Below, in pieces: positions 34,601 through 47,821 of a stretch of 64,000 nt of DNA; the first letter of the stretch is position 1, and each line of letters opens with the position of its first letter. The DNA is from Nemopilema nomurai (Eukaryota > Cnidaria > Scyphozoa > Rhizostomeae > Rhizostomatidae). A program made the translations under genes and the position numbers. The notes under the pieces were generated by a model that was not told the origin of the DNA, did no database searches, and saw only the letters and a program-made list of their open reading frames with translations. The stretch is from the NCBI GenBank assembly GCA_003864495.1, contig ML133422.1, positions 803,057 to 867,056 on the forward strand. The letters are read 5' to 3'.

Positions 34601-36002
34601 TTGGCTGAGACTTGCTAATCAGCTCTGCTTCGTGTAATGTGTTCGTTTGCCTTCATATTCGTCCGATTCCAGAGTGTCATAAACGGTTATGTCTTTTGTT
34701 GCGAAGAAGGGAAGAGAACATGTGATCTTCCAACTGTAATTAATGGTTTCCAGTTCGCAGTAGCCTCGTTTCCACGCTACCCCTAGCACGTGGTTATTTG
34801 CCAAGCCTTTAATTTAGATGGTGACTACGTGCTCATACAATCTTCTTCTATACATAAAGGCAGTATTGTCATTTCCTCTTGTCAAAAATGCTCATTGGTT
34901 ACAAGTGCATTTAAGAAATGTCGAATATTGCATCAAACAGGAATGCAATCTTTGCAGTTGTAGAAAAGAAAATACTCTCCTGGGCCAATGCAGTCCATTG
35001 CACTTTGGCCAGCTTCTTTATTCTTTATTACGTCATCGCGTTGTTTAGCAAATGTTTTGGAATAGCGCTGAACACAAAGGTGTATCGATATTTCATGTCA
35101 CAAATGACCGATATTATGTCGCAAATTCGATCAAAGACATGGAGCATCAAAGAGGATCAATGAATTCAGCGTTCAATTCGGGAAGATGGAACTTTCCACC
35201 AAACGTAACTAACCTGTACCAAAAGGCCAAGCCTTTAACACCTTCTTTGCAAAACAATGAAAATTAACTGCGTCTCCAAGAATTTTTGTCAAAAGATTTA
35301 AAATCATAAGCGTTAGATGAGAAACCAGAGTTTACTACACAACCAAAAAGAAATGCGTTAATTTGAAGATCTCAGCTGTGCTTCCAGAATTGGAATCCCA
35401 TCTTCACGAAGCTGATATAAGGCTCTTCTTTCATGCCTCGCAAATGCTCTCCCAATGCCAACATCGGATCATAATCATAATCATAATCGACAGTGTGGAC
35501 ACGAATGTTGTTGTGAATTTTCTGGCCAAACGTTCTTGCATCGGAAAGGTTTGATTTGCAAAAGTGTGACATCCAGAGCATGCTTCAGTCGTTTTGCAAA
35601 TATATACCTTGGCCAGTGCGGATGCAATCAGTGACTTTTTGGCCATGTTTAAGTCTCAGTGTTTTAGAAAGTGAAAAGGACTACAGTTCTTGGCAGCTAC
35701 GTAAAGGTCAACAGAATCTACCAGAATGTGCCTATCGCGATATTTCAGGCCTTTTGGAAGATTCGAGCATTTTTTTTATTTTTTATTCTTTGACCATCAT
35801 GTAATGCGAATTCTCTTTCCAGGAACTGCACGTTGGGTTCTGCAAAGATGTTTCTGACAATGGAATCGAGATGTTGGTGAATTGTTGTCCGAATATTAGG
35901 ATCCTGATATTCCACGGGTGCCCGCGTACGACTGAGAGATCAAGGGAATTGATCGGACAACTTGGGCATAGAATGCGGCAACTTACTTGGACAGTGTATT
36001 AA
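28636..36002 (+). CDS. AMN1: AMN1-like leucine-rich-repeat protein
   Basis: Exons 28636-28806, 29581-29725, 30240-30457, 30995-31051 and 35823-36002 join in frame to 256 aa; human AMN1 has 258. The order of blocks follows AMN1: LPEKLKDKM, then DLSHSEISDDGL, LRKLDLNASKG, LTQLNLEGCSLITD, VTDKGLQSISIGCCSKSL, NIRILIFHGCP, and a C-terminal QLTWTVY just before the stop. These are cysteine-containing leucine-rich repeats like those of F-box/LRR proteins, without an F-box. In yeast Amn1 antagonises mitotic exit; the animal role is poorly known. Intron 4 is about 4.8 kb and contains a complete collagen-Ig-FReD gene on the same strand. Exons 4 and 5 are duplicated downstream (37117-37173, 43044-43223), so the 3' end may be alternative. 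Confidence 0.88.
32179..34002 (+). CDS. Type II membrane collagen-Ig-Ig-fibrinogen-related protein (copy A, intact)
   Basis: Single-exon ORF of 607 aa nested in AMN1 intron 4, same strand. In order: short cytosolic N-terminus; signal-anchor helix about 12-34; coiled-coil-like segment 38-64; two furin-type sites, RTKR (69-72) and RSRR (94-97); collagen of 28 uninterrupted Gly-X-Y triplets (131-214); Ig domain 1 (about 220-304, Cys240/Cys286); Ig domain 2 (about 307-395, Cys328/Cys377); fibrinogen-related domain 398-607. The FReD shows GGGWTVIQRR, a D-K-D-Y-D calcium-site segment (540-544), Cys550/Cys563 and WWYGACHNSNLNG. This layout resembles ficolins and FIBCD1 with Ig domains added, as in molluscan FREPs. 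A trimeric surface or shed lectin is inferred. The exact family is not known to me. Confidence 0.9.
   Translation: MASDKDPIFSKLTCLAIATVGILVAETIFLHVKVYQTDSTLTEKVNLLEKKQGITARKLKELQSGRNVRTKRDMPELSKLLDEEILNLEALKGRSRRHVEPNFDIILRLLKVARNVGGGYCENVTVVCQKGDRGPKGNAGLPGALGPPGERGEKGRRGKSGPRGIQGDDGQKGEIGPVGVMGPQGPKGDTGLKGNRGLKGGKGLKGEPGLPGRSISKPKIKSEFPKIFHETEGSNLTLFCEAEGNPTPKVLWVFGSKNPESRYSFPVSGALAISNVRESDNGKIKCVAENILGAETAETELSVYTEPKVRLNRRKVIGAAGYSLEVICSATGNPVPDLTWRKAHGEKRGVAAVAGDGKSIALTFSKLVASDAGYYICEAKNKIGVGSQSTLVEVQERDCSSLKKIGHTKSGIYTVNPENKIPFFVYCDMENEGGGWTVIQRRTDGSVDFFQNWQAYKTGFGNLENEFWLGNEKIHRLTKQKDMKIRFDLEAVDGSKVFAEYSTFYIDGDDKQFTLHTGSYSGTAGDSFSYHNGRKFSTRDKDYDTYATSCAVRFHGGWWYGACHNSNLNGKYLNGPHKSYANGVNWHAFKGDHNSLKMTAMKIKPRG
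34404..34409 (+). terminator. AATAAA polyadenylation signal of copy A
   Basis: The hexamer lies about 400 bases after the stop. An equivalent aataaa occurs at the matching place in copy B. Confidence 0.6.
34918..35163 (+). CDS. Small ORF with a hydrophobic helix (unit A)
   Basis: An 81-aa frame with helix-like segment VHCTLASFFILYYVIALF. Unit B has a related frame (41622-41945) sharing the first about 43 residues and then diverging, because a 0.53-kb segment is present only there. Conservation of the frame between copies is weak evidence, since the surrounding non-coding DNA is equally similar. No family recognised. Confidence 0.2.
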   Translation: MSNIASNRNAIFAVVEKKILSWANAVHCTLASFFILYYVIALFSKCFGIALNTKVYRYFMSQMTDIMSQIRSKTWSIKEDQ

Positions 36003-37116
36003 CCCCTTACATTAATGGTATGTGGCTTTTTGAAGTTACTCTTCTATGGTAGACAGGTCATTGCTTGATGCTTCGTTTACGACGAGTTTTGGAGTATTGC
36101 CAAGAGCACCCATAGAAGACAGCACATGTGGATGCCATTCGAAGGATACAGTTATTAAGTGGTAGAATCTTTTGGAACGTTGTCATAGTGGGAACTAGAG
36201 TTTTAAATCTTCTTTATTAGAGGGAAAGGGGGAATTAGATTTTTGCAAAAGTTAGGTTACAACTATGTAGACACCCCTTTTCGAGGTTTCAATGACGTAA
36301 TATCTATTTGTTGCTTCCAGCTTTAAAAAAATGCCCTATTAAGAAGTCGCACTAGTATTTTGTCCGTCGATTAGTATCTTGGTCCTTGATAAGTGCCATT
36401 TATGATTTCATTTTGAATGCGATTTCAAAGTCATGCATCTCAGCTGATATTACTCGTCTGTGTGCTACTAGGGCTGGTTGTTTGCTACTGGAAAAGTTTT
36501 TGTCTGCCTCGTTAAACTCTTCTTCGATGCTCTTTCTTAACCGAAAGCTTTTCTACAATCTTCATTACTGTGGAAAAGTTGCCACTCTATATAAGCCCCC
36601 TCGAGATCGAATTCTGAGCGCACACTATCTCATAGCAGTTGAATTTCTATTGAAGTGTTGACGTTCATCTGAATTTAAACTACAAAAATGTCATTTTGAA
36701 AACGCCACATCGATTCATTCATCAAAGATACAGGTAAGATGCTAGGTAGGGCGAACAACAGAACACGGAAGGCAGATCACTCTTCGTGAATCCTGGGTTA
36801 TTGGCATTAAAGGGCTGATAAGCCACTTCCATTCAGTTGTAGATCAGATAATCACAAAGCTAAGTCAACCTATCAGCTGATTCACCAAGTCAACCTGTAT
36901 GAGACGAAAATATTTACCCAGCTACATTCTGCGTAGGCTTGACAGAGGAAGACACTAAACCCAACAGAAAGAGTATGCAGTGACGAAATTACAAGGGAAC
37001 ATATTTTGTTTTCAATTAGATTAACGGAAACCCGTGCCAAATTCTAATCATATTTTGTCATATTTTCAAATAATCATATTTTTAAATAAGAATTAAAAAA
37101 CAGCCATTATTTATAG

Positions 37117-37173
37117 GTCACTGATAAAGGTCTGCAGTTTATTTCAATTGGTTGTTGCTCCAAATCATTGTCA
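37117..37173 (+). CDS. AMN1: Duplicate AMN1 exon 4
   Basis: 57 nt with intact acceptor (tttatag) and donor (gtgagt), same phase as exon 4 at 30995-31051. Two replacements relative to it: Ser to Phe (tct to ttt) and Ala to Ser (gca to tca). It could be spliced after exon 3 with either copy of exon 5. Whether it is used is unknown. Confidence 0.75.
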
Positions 37174-38289
37174 GTGAGTGAAGATTCCTTTTGCAAAAGT
37201 GATGTTTACTCTCCTTTCATATTTTGCTCATAAAACGACTATTAACAACAATCACAGACAGTATATAAACAGTTTACAATCGCCAATCAGTTTTTGCAAC
37301 CACTTCACACTTAATTTTTTCAGTTTTTCCTGTCCCTTCATCTACCTTCGTATTAGCGATGAGAAGAAAGTGTACAAACTGAAAAGGACTAAGTTTTTAC
37401 ATTTAACATGCACATTGATTCGGTCTGTCAAAACAGTGCTATAGCATGATAAAGGTTTTTTTTATCTTCTGTGAATTGAGAAAATGTCGAAAAACCGACT
37501 CGAGCTATCAAATTCTCCACGGAGCGATTTCAGCACAATTTCAGTATGAGCGCGAAAACCATTTCTGACCACAGATTTCTGGCATAACAAAGCTTAAAAA
37601 GGATGACGCTACGAGTGTCTTTCCTTTTCCCTATTCTGGGATTTTCCCGATTTTGAAATCAACAGGGATTTTCATAATTAAGTTTTGAGCATTCAATCTG
37701 CTTAGAGGCGATTTTTCAAAGTCGTTGGTAAATTGCTTATCGGTTTTTTCGCATCTTAGAGATAGCACATGTTTCTACGTCTGAATAGAAAACATAAACG
37801 CACATAAACCACAATCTCAGAATAATGGATTTTTGAGCTTATGAAAGGAACTCCACTCTGTAAAGACAAACAGAGGTGACTATCAATAGGGGTCTAACAA
37901 TTAATGAACGTTGATGACGAACTAATAACACCTGTCTTTCTTGACTTGAAAGCTGTTAAATAGTCCTTGCAAAACAGCGAAATCTTTTCAATATATTGAA
38001 CAAAAGGAAGCTTTCTTTTGACGACAACATTGAAGAAGAATTTGGCAATACGAGGTATCAGAACTTCACCTTAGACGAAATGGAAAGTGTTTTTTGTAAT
38101 AATTCCCCAACTAGTTTCTGCGGAGTTTCCTTTATTTTCATCACATCCGAGAGGTGACGCGTTATCCCGCAGAAGAAATATCGAGAAGAAACATGATAAG
38201 TCACAAACAAACCACATTGTCGCAGAAGAATGACGTCTTTGATCTGACGGAAGCCTGTTGGGATTCGAAGTGGAAGAGACAAGCCAAAA

Positions 38290-40203
<1,914 letters not shown>

Positions 40204-40650
40204 TCAAAGGCAGAATGTCTGTTTTCATCTGCTAATGCCATATTGTCAAAACTTCAATGGAAAGAGAAGCTGTAGAAAGTAGATTTGGTGCCATATTGCA
40301 TTTGATTCTAATTTTCAACAATCATTAAGAGTTTCCTAGTTTTGCATCGTATGAAATAACCCTTTTGGTAGCTAAGAAATAGAAGCATTTTGCTTTTTTC
40401 ATGTTTATGTGAATGATAAAATGACGGACACTTTGTTGCTTGTTTGAAATCTTCTTTGAAATTGTGCACGATTAAGCCACATGAGTATCCATTTGTTACC
40501 ACGTGCAATGCTGATGCTGTTTTGAAATATTTTTCCAAGCTGAAGCCTTGATGTTGTTTACGTATCGCAGTGGTTAACAAGTCTGTCTCTTAGTATTTCG
40601 GGTCTGTCTCTTGGTACTTGTGAGCTCATTCATTCACGTCTCTAAGATAA

Positions 40651-40656
40651 AATAAA
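40651..40656 (+). terminator. AATAAA polyadenylation signal of copy B
   Basis: Same relative place as the signal of copy A, about 450 bases after the reading frame ends. Confidence 0.55.
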
Positions 40657-40856
40657 AGTTGTGATGGAGAATGTCTTTCGGTATCTAGTAAGCACTGTTT
40701 AGAAGCGATGGCATTGGTTGGAACTGATACTTCACACGTAAAAGCAGCTTGACAATTGGAAGAGCACAATGTTTTGATGAGGTTCTCTAGGATGTTGAAA
40801 GCAGCTCAAAACACTTATAGCAGTTCTGGAAACTAAAATTTGGACAGTTGGTTGAG

Positions 40857-41313
40857 AGTTCTTGCATGTCCTTACCAATTGCTACGTTCAGGCACACTTA
40901 ATTTCATTCATAGTATTTTCTTACATTGCGAGTTTTTCTTTACCTTTTTATGTTTCCTCGTGTTGTCATATAATTACCTTTCTCATTATGATTCGACGTT
41001 GTTGGAATCTTTCTTGCAGCAATAGATGAGCATATATTGAATACAAATGAATAGCACAAATTAGAAATTTCTTCATTTACCAGAAAATATTCAGAGTAAG
41101 ATTGTCCCCCTTTATTTTAAACCCTTTCACTTGAGTCCCATGGGAAACTGGGCATATATTGTTGTATAGCCTGTTTGTGTCGACAGGAACTGATTAAAAA
41201 AGATACCCTTGTCCTTGCTGGAAAGCCACTCCGAAGAAAAGTGAATTACTTACATCATATCTCAAGAGAATACCAAGACGCACGCATGCTAGCAAATGTC
41301 AATCAACAATGAC
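40857..41313. other. Segment of about 457 bp present only in unit B
   Basis: Flanks ggttgag and acttgctaatcagctctgc are directly joined in unit A (near 34606-34612). No obvious terminal repeats or target duplication mark it as an insertion, so it may instead be a deletion in unit A. Confidence 0.6.
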
Positions 41314-41621
41314 ACTTGCTAATCAGCTCTGCTTCGTGTAACGTGTTCGTTCGCCTTCATATTCGTCCGATTCCAGAGTGTCATAAACGGTTATGTCTTT
41401 TGTTGCAAAGAAGGGAAGAAAACATGTGATCTTCCAACTGTAATCATTGGTTTCCATTTCGCAGTATCCTCGTTTCCACGCTACCCCTATCACGTGGTTA
41501 TTTGTCACGCCTTTGATCTAGATGGCGACTACGCACTTATTCAATCTTCATTTATACATAAAGGCAATATTGTCATTTCCTCTTGTCACAAATGCTCATT
41601 GGTTACAAGTGCATTTAAGAA

Positions 41622-41945
41622 ATGTCGAGGTTTGCATCAATCAAGAATGCAATCTTTGCAGTTGTAGAAAAGAAAATACTCTCCTGGGCCCATGCAGTCT
41701 ATTGCACTTTGGCCAGCTTCTTTATGCTTTGTTACGTCATCGCTTTGTTTAGATCATGGTCCAGCCGGTATATTCCATGCTTTGTAGTTGGTTCGAAGTC
41801 TAGGGTCCCAGGACAACTTTTTGGAGACCTTGTTTTGAAAGTTGGTTTTGGTATTTTGGTTTTGCTGTTCTATCTCGAGACAGGTAAGTCCATTCAACCC
41901 ATGCATCATTCGACTCCTCGTGGAATCACTCTCCAGCTAATATAG
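41622..41945 (+). CDS. Small ORF with hydrophobic helices (unit B)
   Basis: A 107-aa frame. The first about 43 residues match the unit A frame at 34918; the rest contains a second hydrophobic stretch, VGFGILVLLFYLETG. A donor-like site (aggtaag) follows at about 41882, and an ORF at 42036-42422 might continue it. No known family and no strong coding signature. Confidence 0.2.
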   Translation: MSRFASIKNAIFAVVEKKILSWAHAVYCTLASFFMLCYVIALFRSWSSRYIPCFVVGSKSRVPGQLFGDLVLKVGFGILVLLFYLETGKSIQPMHHSTPRGITLQLI

Positions 41946-42281
41946 GCTTGATGAGAAGCACATGCAAGATCTCAGCTGCTGCTTACAAAAGTAGAATCCA
42001 CTTTACGAGCAAGTCTCCTTGATAATTTTTCTCAAGTGCATACAAAGATGGTGAAAAAAGTCCAATCCTTCTTGAAAGGAACAACTCTCTCAACAGGAAG
42101 TCTAATATCAGATGGAATAAAGAAAAATTCTCACTGCACTAATCAGGATGAACCAAAAGGCACTGCCTCTGCAAGCCAAGTGAAACCAAGTGAAGGTCAG
42201 TACTGGCGCTTAGCAATTCCAACTCAAGATGATAGAGGCGAAGAATATAGGGAAAGTTTCACTTGGGCTAATTTTACTGCA
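41753..42281. other. Segment of about 529 bp present only in unit B
   Basis: Unit A passes directly from tttgtttag to caaatgttttggaatagcg (near 35047). Unit B has this segment between the same flanks. It contains parts of the two small ORFs. Insertion or deletion cannot be decided from the sequence. Confidence 0.6.
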
Positions 42282-43043
42282 AAATGTTTTGGAATAGCGC
42301 TGAACACAAAGGTGTATCGATATCTCATGTCACAAATGACTGCAAATTCGATCAAAGACATGGAGCATCAAAGAGGATCAATGAATTCAGCGTTCAATTC
42401 TGAAAGATGGAACTTTACATGAAACGTGACCAACCTGTACCAAAAGGCCAAGCTTCAACACCTTCTTTGCAAAACAATGAAAATTAACTGCGTCTCCAAG
42501 ACTTTCTGTGGAAAGATTTAAAGTCATAAGCGTTAGATGAGAAACCAGAGTTTTACTACACAACCAGAAAGAAATGCGTTGATTTGAAGATCCCAGCTGT
42601 GCTTCCAGAATTAGAATGCCATCTTCACGAAGCTGATATAAGGCTCTTCTTTCATGCCTCGCAAATGCTCTCCCAATGCCAAAATCCGATCATAATCATA
42701 ATCATAATCGACAGTGTGGACACGAATGTTGTTGTGAATTTTCTGGCCAAACGTTCTTGCATCGGAAAGGTTTGATTTGCAAAAGTGTGACATCCAGAGC
42801 ATGCTTCAGTCGTTTTGCAAATATATACCTTGGCCAGTGCGGATGCAATCAGTGACTTTTTGGCCATGTTTAAGTCTCAGTGTTTTAGAAAGTGAAAAGG
42901 ACTACAGTTCTTGGCAGCTACGTAAAGGTCAACAGAATCTACCAGAATGTGCCTATCGCGATATTTCAGGCCTTTTGGAAGATTCGAGCATTTTTTTTAT
43001 TTTTTATTCTTTGACCATCATGTAATGCGAATTCTCTTTCCAG

Positions 43044-43223
43044 GAACTGCACGTTGGGTTCTGCAAAGATGTTTCTGACAATGGAATCGAGATGTTGGTG
43101 AATTGTTGTCCGAATATTAGGATCCTGATATTCCACGGGTGCCCGCGTACGACTGAGAGATCAAGGGAATTGATCGGACAACTTGGGCATAGAATGCGGC
43201 AACTTACTTGGACAGTGTATTAA
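43044..43223 (+). CDS. AMN1: Duplicate AMN1 exon 5
   Basis: 60 codons including stop, apparently identical base for base to 35823-36002, with the same acceptor (tctttccag). It encodes the last leucine-rich repeats, NIRILIFHGCP and the terminal TWTVY. It could serve as the 3' exon instead of, or after, the first copy. Confidence 0.8.
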   Translation, partial: ELHVGFCKDVSDNGIEMLVNCCPNIRILIFHGCPRTTERSRELIGQLGHRMRQLTWTVY

Positions 43224-44281
43224 CCCCTTAAATTGATGGTATGTGGCTTTTTGAAGTAACTCTTCTATGGTAGACAGGTCATTGCTTGATGCTTCGTTTA
43301 CGACGAGTTTTGGAGTATTGCCAAGAGCACCCACAGAAGACAGCACATGTGGATGCCATTCGAAGGATACAGTTATTAAGTGGTAGAATCTTTTGGAACG
43401 TTTTCATAGTGGGAACTAGAGTTTTAAATCTTCCTTATTAGAGGGAAAGGGGGAATTAGATTTTTGCAAAAGTTAAGTTACAGCTATGTAGACACCCCCT
43501 TTTCGAGGTTTCAATGACGTCATATCTATTTGTTGCTTCCAGCTTTAGAAAAATGCCCTATTAAGAAGTCGCACTAGTATTTTGTCCGTCGATTAGTATC
43601 TTGGTCCTTGATAAATGCCATTTATGATTTCATTTTGAATGCGATTTCAATGTCATGCATCTCAGCTGATATTACTCGTCTGTGTGCTACTAGGGCTGGT
43701 TGTTTGCTACTGGAAAAGTTTTTGTCTGCCTCGTTAAACTCTTCTTCGATGCTCTTTCTTAACCGAAAGCTTTTCTACAATCTTCATTACTGTGGAAAAG
43801 TTGCCACTCTATATAAGCCCCCTCGAGATCGAATTCTGAGCGCACACTATCTCATAGCAGTTGAATTTCTATTGAAGTGTTGACGTTCATCTGAATTTAA
43901 ACTACAAAAATGTCATTTTGAAAACGCCACATCGATTCATTCATCAAAGATACAGGTAAGATGCTAGGTAGGGCGAACAACAGAACACGGAAGGCAGATC
44001 ACTCTTCGTGAATCCTGGGTTATTGGCATTAAAGGGCTGATAAGCCACTTCCATTCAGTTGTAGATCAGATAATCACAAAGCTAAGTCAACCTATCAGCT
44101 GATTCACCAAGTCAACCTGTATGAGACGAAAATATTTACCCAGCTACATTCTGCGTAGGCTTGACAGAGGAAGACACTAAACCCAAAAAGAAAAGTATGC
44201 AGTGACGAAACTACAAGGGAACATATTTTGTTTTCAATTAGATTAACGGAAACCCGTGCCAAATTCTAATCATATTTTGTC

Positions 44282-47200
44282 ACCATGGTCGTAAGGTCTA
44301 AAGTTTGATTAAGGATTAGAACTGTCATGTCGTTAGAGTCTCAATTCTTAATTAGAACTTTTATGAGAAACATTTCTTAATTGGTTTGTTTCAAACTGGC
44401 GTATTATTTTTAGTGGGGTTTTGCCATTCTTAAACAGATACCCCTTCTTAGTTTAAGGGCAGTAATAAAATCACAAAACCACAAGAGAATGTTGCCCTCT
44501 TTAATGTGACCTATACTTCCATGGCCAATATTCAGCAGCAATCGAGAATTTGGAAATGTTTCCCATTTCATAGAAGAAGTAATCGCTTCACGACCATAAA
44601 GGAACAAATCCCAAGAGAAGGTGTTCTAGTTCTATACACTTAGTTGGATTCTCACGTGTATGCTCCACCAGTATTTTTCTCTGCAGCATTTCAGGCAAAG
44701 CTATGACCTTCTTTTATTTAGCTGTTTCTTATAACATGTCTCCTCAGGTCAAAGTCCACTGCATATGCTTGGGGCCCAAAAAATTCATGAAAACACGGTT
44801 CAACCACCTGAGAAATTTTTTTTACGTTACAACAGCTAAATACTTAAAGCAAAGAAAGAAAGTTTTACTTTCACAAGGAGCAAAGGTTAGATTTTATAAG
44901 TCGAGGGAGGCCAAACGTGTCCAAGAGGGGATGAGAGTGGGGGTACGGGAGGATAAAACTTGGGGATGGTGACACGTTTTTTGCGATTGGCCTAAATTCG
45001 AGAAGAAAATGATGGGTGAAGGGATGATGATGATGATATGTTGAAAAGACTCATTTGCTGCCAACATGACATTTGCCGTTTGTAAAAGGGTGTCTCAAAT
45101 CTTTGAAAAGGGCGTGCCCTACATTAAAAGGGGCGTGGTAAAATATTCCATGTCTTCCCCACTGTTTTGTGGCTGAGGCCGCCACTGCTAAGCAGAAATC
45201 TAAACAGGATTTTTTTCATTCCCAACCGATCTCGAGGCTCTTCGATTCATAATGAGGCAAATCAACAAGCTGGCATGGATACCAGGATTATTCTGTATAG
45301 CTGAGTTCACTGTGTTCCCTGTTTAACTCGCCGTATGCTGCTCTGTTTCAAGGCGCAATCCTTGAAAGCGTCTTCATTTACGCCGTGATCGACGGCATTT
45401 TCGTTAAAGTGGGAGATCAAGCTAATGCCAATCTTTTGATGCACAAGGGGTTTTACCTCGAAGGCGGAGCGTTACCAACACTGCCCCACGCAAACCATGT
45501 CAATTCTTTGCTAGCTTGAATCATAGATTCAAAGGCTTGCACCCAAAAAGGAGTAGCTGTTTAAAAACTTTTTTCGATATTTCTTACCTGTAAATCACAA
45601 TGATGTACAGGAAGGGCTGAGATGATTGGGGGGGGGGGGGGCCAGCTGAAGCAAGAGACCCTGCTGGTGACATAAACAGTTTGGTCTTAGTTTATGAGGC
45701 CCCCCAAGACATTGTGGCCCCAGTGCAATTCGCCCCCGACCCCCTATCAGTAGCTCTGATGATGCATTAAACTTCAGCCACATATTGTCTGCAGAGGTTG
45801 TTCTATAAACTTCAGCAATATGTTTACAGTAGAATATCATAATTGACTTGGCTTGAAGTTGCAATAACATCTTCTTCTTAAGACCATCTGCCCCAAAATC
45901 CCCATTTCCTTTCCTGTATGAACAATAATCAATATTTGAATTCCTGAGGAAATTGCCATCGCTGTTAATTTGGCACAGAATCTTTGGCAATGAAATGTAG
46001 GCGAAGGCATTTCGGGCACTGAAGGCTCAGGGATATGTGTAAACAGTTGTTAATGAACAAAAGTGGAGAGTTAATCAAATTATGGATGTGTATCTGGAGC
46101 TTAGCTTGCTGTTACTGACAAAAGGTGGAATTTTAGAGGAAAAAGATCATATTAAACTGTTTCAATGCCTTATTCCCCATTATTGATCGTAAGCATTACT
46201 GCATAAAGACGGAGATTTCATGAAAGATATCGCGTTTTTCCTTGATTCAAAGGTACCGTGATGGGGCAGACTGCTTAGAAGCTGCAGTGTTAGTTACCGC
46301 CTCAACAAACAACTCCCTGTCGGTTTGTCTTGGAATAAAAACAAGGAAATCCCCAAGTTTGTTCTTCGTATCCATCAGTTGTCCTTCAGCCGCTGTTTTT
46401 GTGACGCCTCTGCGGAGCATTGTTGGATTGCCGCCGATAAGTACATTCGGCGGAAGCTTCAGGCCGCGCTAACAGAACGCTAATTTCCAGCCAAAACATT
46501 TCGCAGTTGCCTAGCCAGTTTATGACCCACTAACGTGTTGGCAGCCATCTAATCTGATGTTCTGAAACATGTGGTAACTTTGTTTAGTGGAATTTAATAG
46601 TTCTTGCGAGTAGAATTAACAATTTTTCTGCCAACCTTAGCATCAATCTGAAATTTTTCTGCCAATCTTTTGAAATATCAACTCCACGTTGGTACCTCCA
46701 GTACCTGAGAATTCAGTACAACAGCCCTCATCTATCGTTAATGTCTGAAAAAACAGGGCAGTCGTACATTTTTTATGGTGAGTTACTTCCAAGTTGATAA
46801 TTTACTTTCCAAGGAGCGCCGATAATGAAGGTAAATGCAGTTATTCAAATTCAATTAGGCACAGCCGACCTCTTAGCGTGCTGTACATTGCGAACGCCAC
46901 TGTGAAGGAGGCTTGCTGCTGCCGTTTCAGTGAAACACTGGCATGTGTCCTCGGGCCTAAACTTTCCGCTATCGATGGCCCGTAATGCGCTGGGATTTGA
47001 CCGTCCCAGTAGAAGGCAGGCCTGTGGGACCACGAACTCATAATGATATAATGCTTGGGTTCAAGACAGTTTCGATCATGAGGATCCTAGATAGTCCGAT
47101 AATCGACTGTCTTTGACAAAATGACGTCACATAGCAAGCCATACCATGCCTGGGGCTAGTGGAGAAACGCCTTCACGTACCCATTGCTAGAATCAGCTAA

Positions 47201-47821
47201 AGAACCATGTAGAAGGAAGTGCTATTCATTTTTAGAATCACGAAGGGCGAATTCGTTGAAACATGCATTTAGCCCTTTGAAGCAGCAGCGGTAGAAGTTT
47301 AACGAGATTATGTTTTTGTTTGCATCGGTCTTTTGTCAGTTGATAATAAAAAAAGTAGGAGTGAGTGGAAATCAAAGTGTTTTTTCAGAATGAATGTCTA
47401 TGTATACTAAGGATCGATTTCGATGACGTCAATTTTTATGTTTTGAGATGTTGTGACAAATCAGAGGGAATTTTTCTGCTGGGTCCCAGAGATCCTTCTA
47501 TTAAGGTATGTGGAGAATGAATCACCATTATCCCAGAAATAAGCGATTCTTAAAATCATAGGTGCTACCTTCTATTCCAAAACTCTCCTTTTATTGCCAA
47601 AATAAAGGGTGCTAATTGTCAATGCTAGAAATTTTCGAAACAGTAATTCTTAAACTTTTAGTAAGGAAGTACAAGAACTCTTAATACAATATTTTCTTAT
47701 TATTTATTAAGTCAGTTGTTATCCCATATAAATGGAAACCAATTTCAAGTTACTACATTACAAAGAACTTTGTAGATATAATGATTTGAAAACTAATACA
47801 ATTTTGAACAAATGTTTCTTG
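44282..47821. other. Gene-poor region after the duplication
   Basis: No recognised gene. It contains a poly-G tract at 45628-45641, a hAT-like end near 45170-45187 (gaggccgccactg, the reverse of a CAGTGGCG-type end), and exon-like frames at 45301-45519 (+), 46242-46472 (+) and 46841-47041 (-), none matching a family I know. The remainder is AT-rich. Confidence 0.4.
45301..45519 (+). CDS. Possible terminal exon, unknown product
   Basis: A 72-codon frame without a start ATG ends at TGA 45517. Its codons are mixed and less AT-biased than the flanks (for example GVGDQ-type acidic and glycine residues, LLMHKGFYLEGG). An acceptor may sit at ttcaag before 45352. I do not recognise the product, and no partner exon was found; it may be a gene remnant. 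Confidence 0.2.
   Translation: MSSLCSLFNSPYAALFQGAILESVFIYAVIDGIFVKVGDQANANLLMHKGFYLEGGALPTLPHANHVNSLLA

Larger units (their letters stand above)
30975..37061 (+). repeat. Tandem segmental duplication, unit A
   Basis: Unit A runs from just before AMN1 exon 4 to the sequence attctaatcatattttgtca at 37061. It matches 37075-44281 in order: AMN1 exon 4, about 1.1 kb of leader, the collagen-Ig-FReD gene, about 1.8 kb of non-coding DNA, AMN1 exon 5 and about 1.05 kb of 3' sequence. By eye, identity is very high, with long exact stretches. Unit A lacks two segments of about 0.46 and 0.53 kb found in unit B. Confidence 0.92.
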
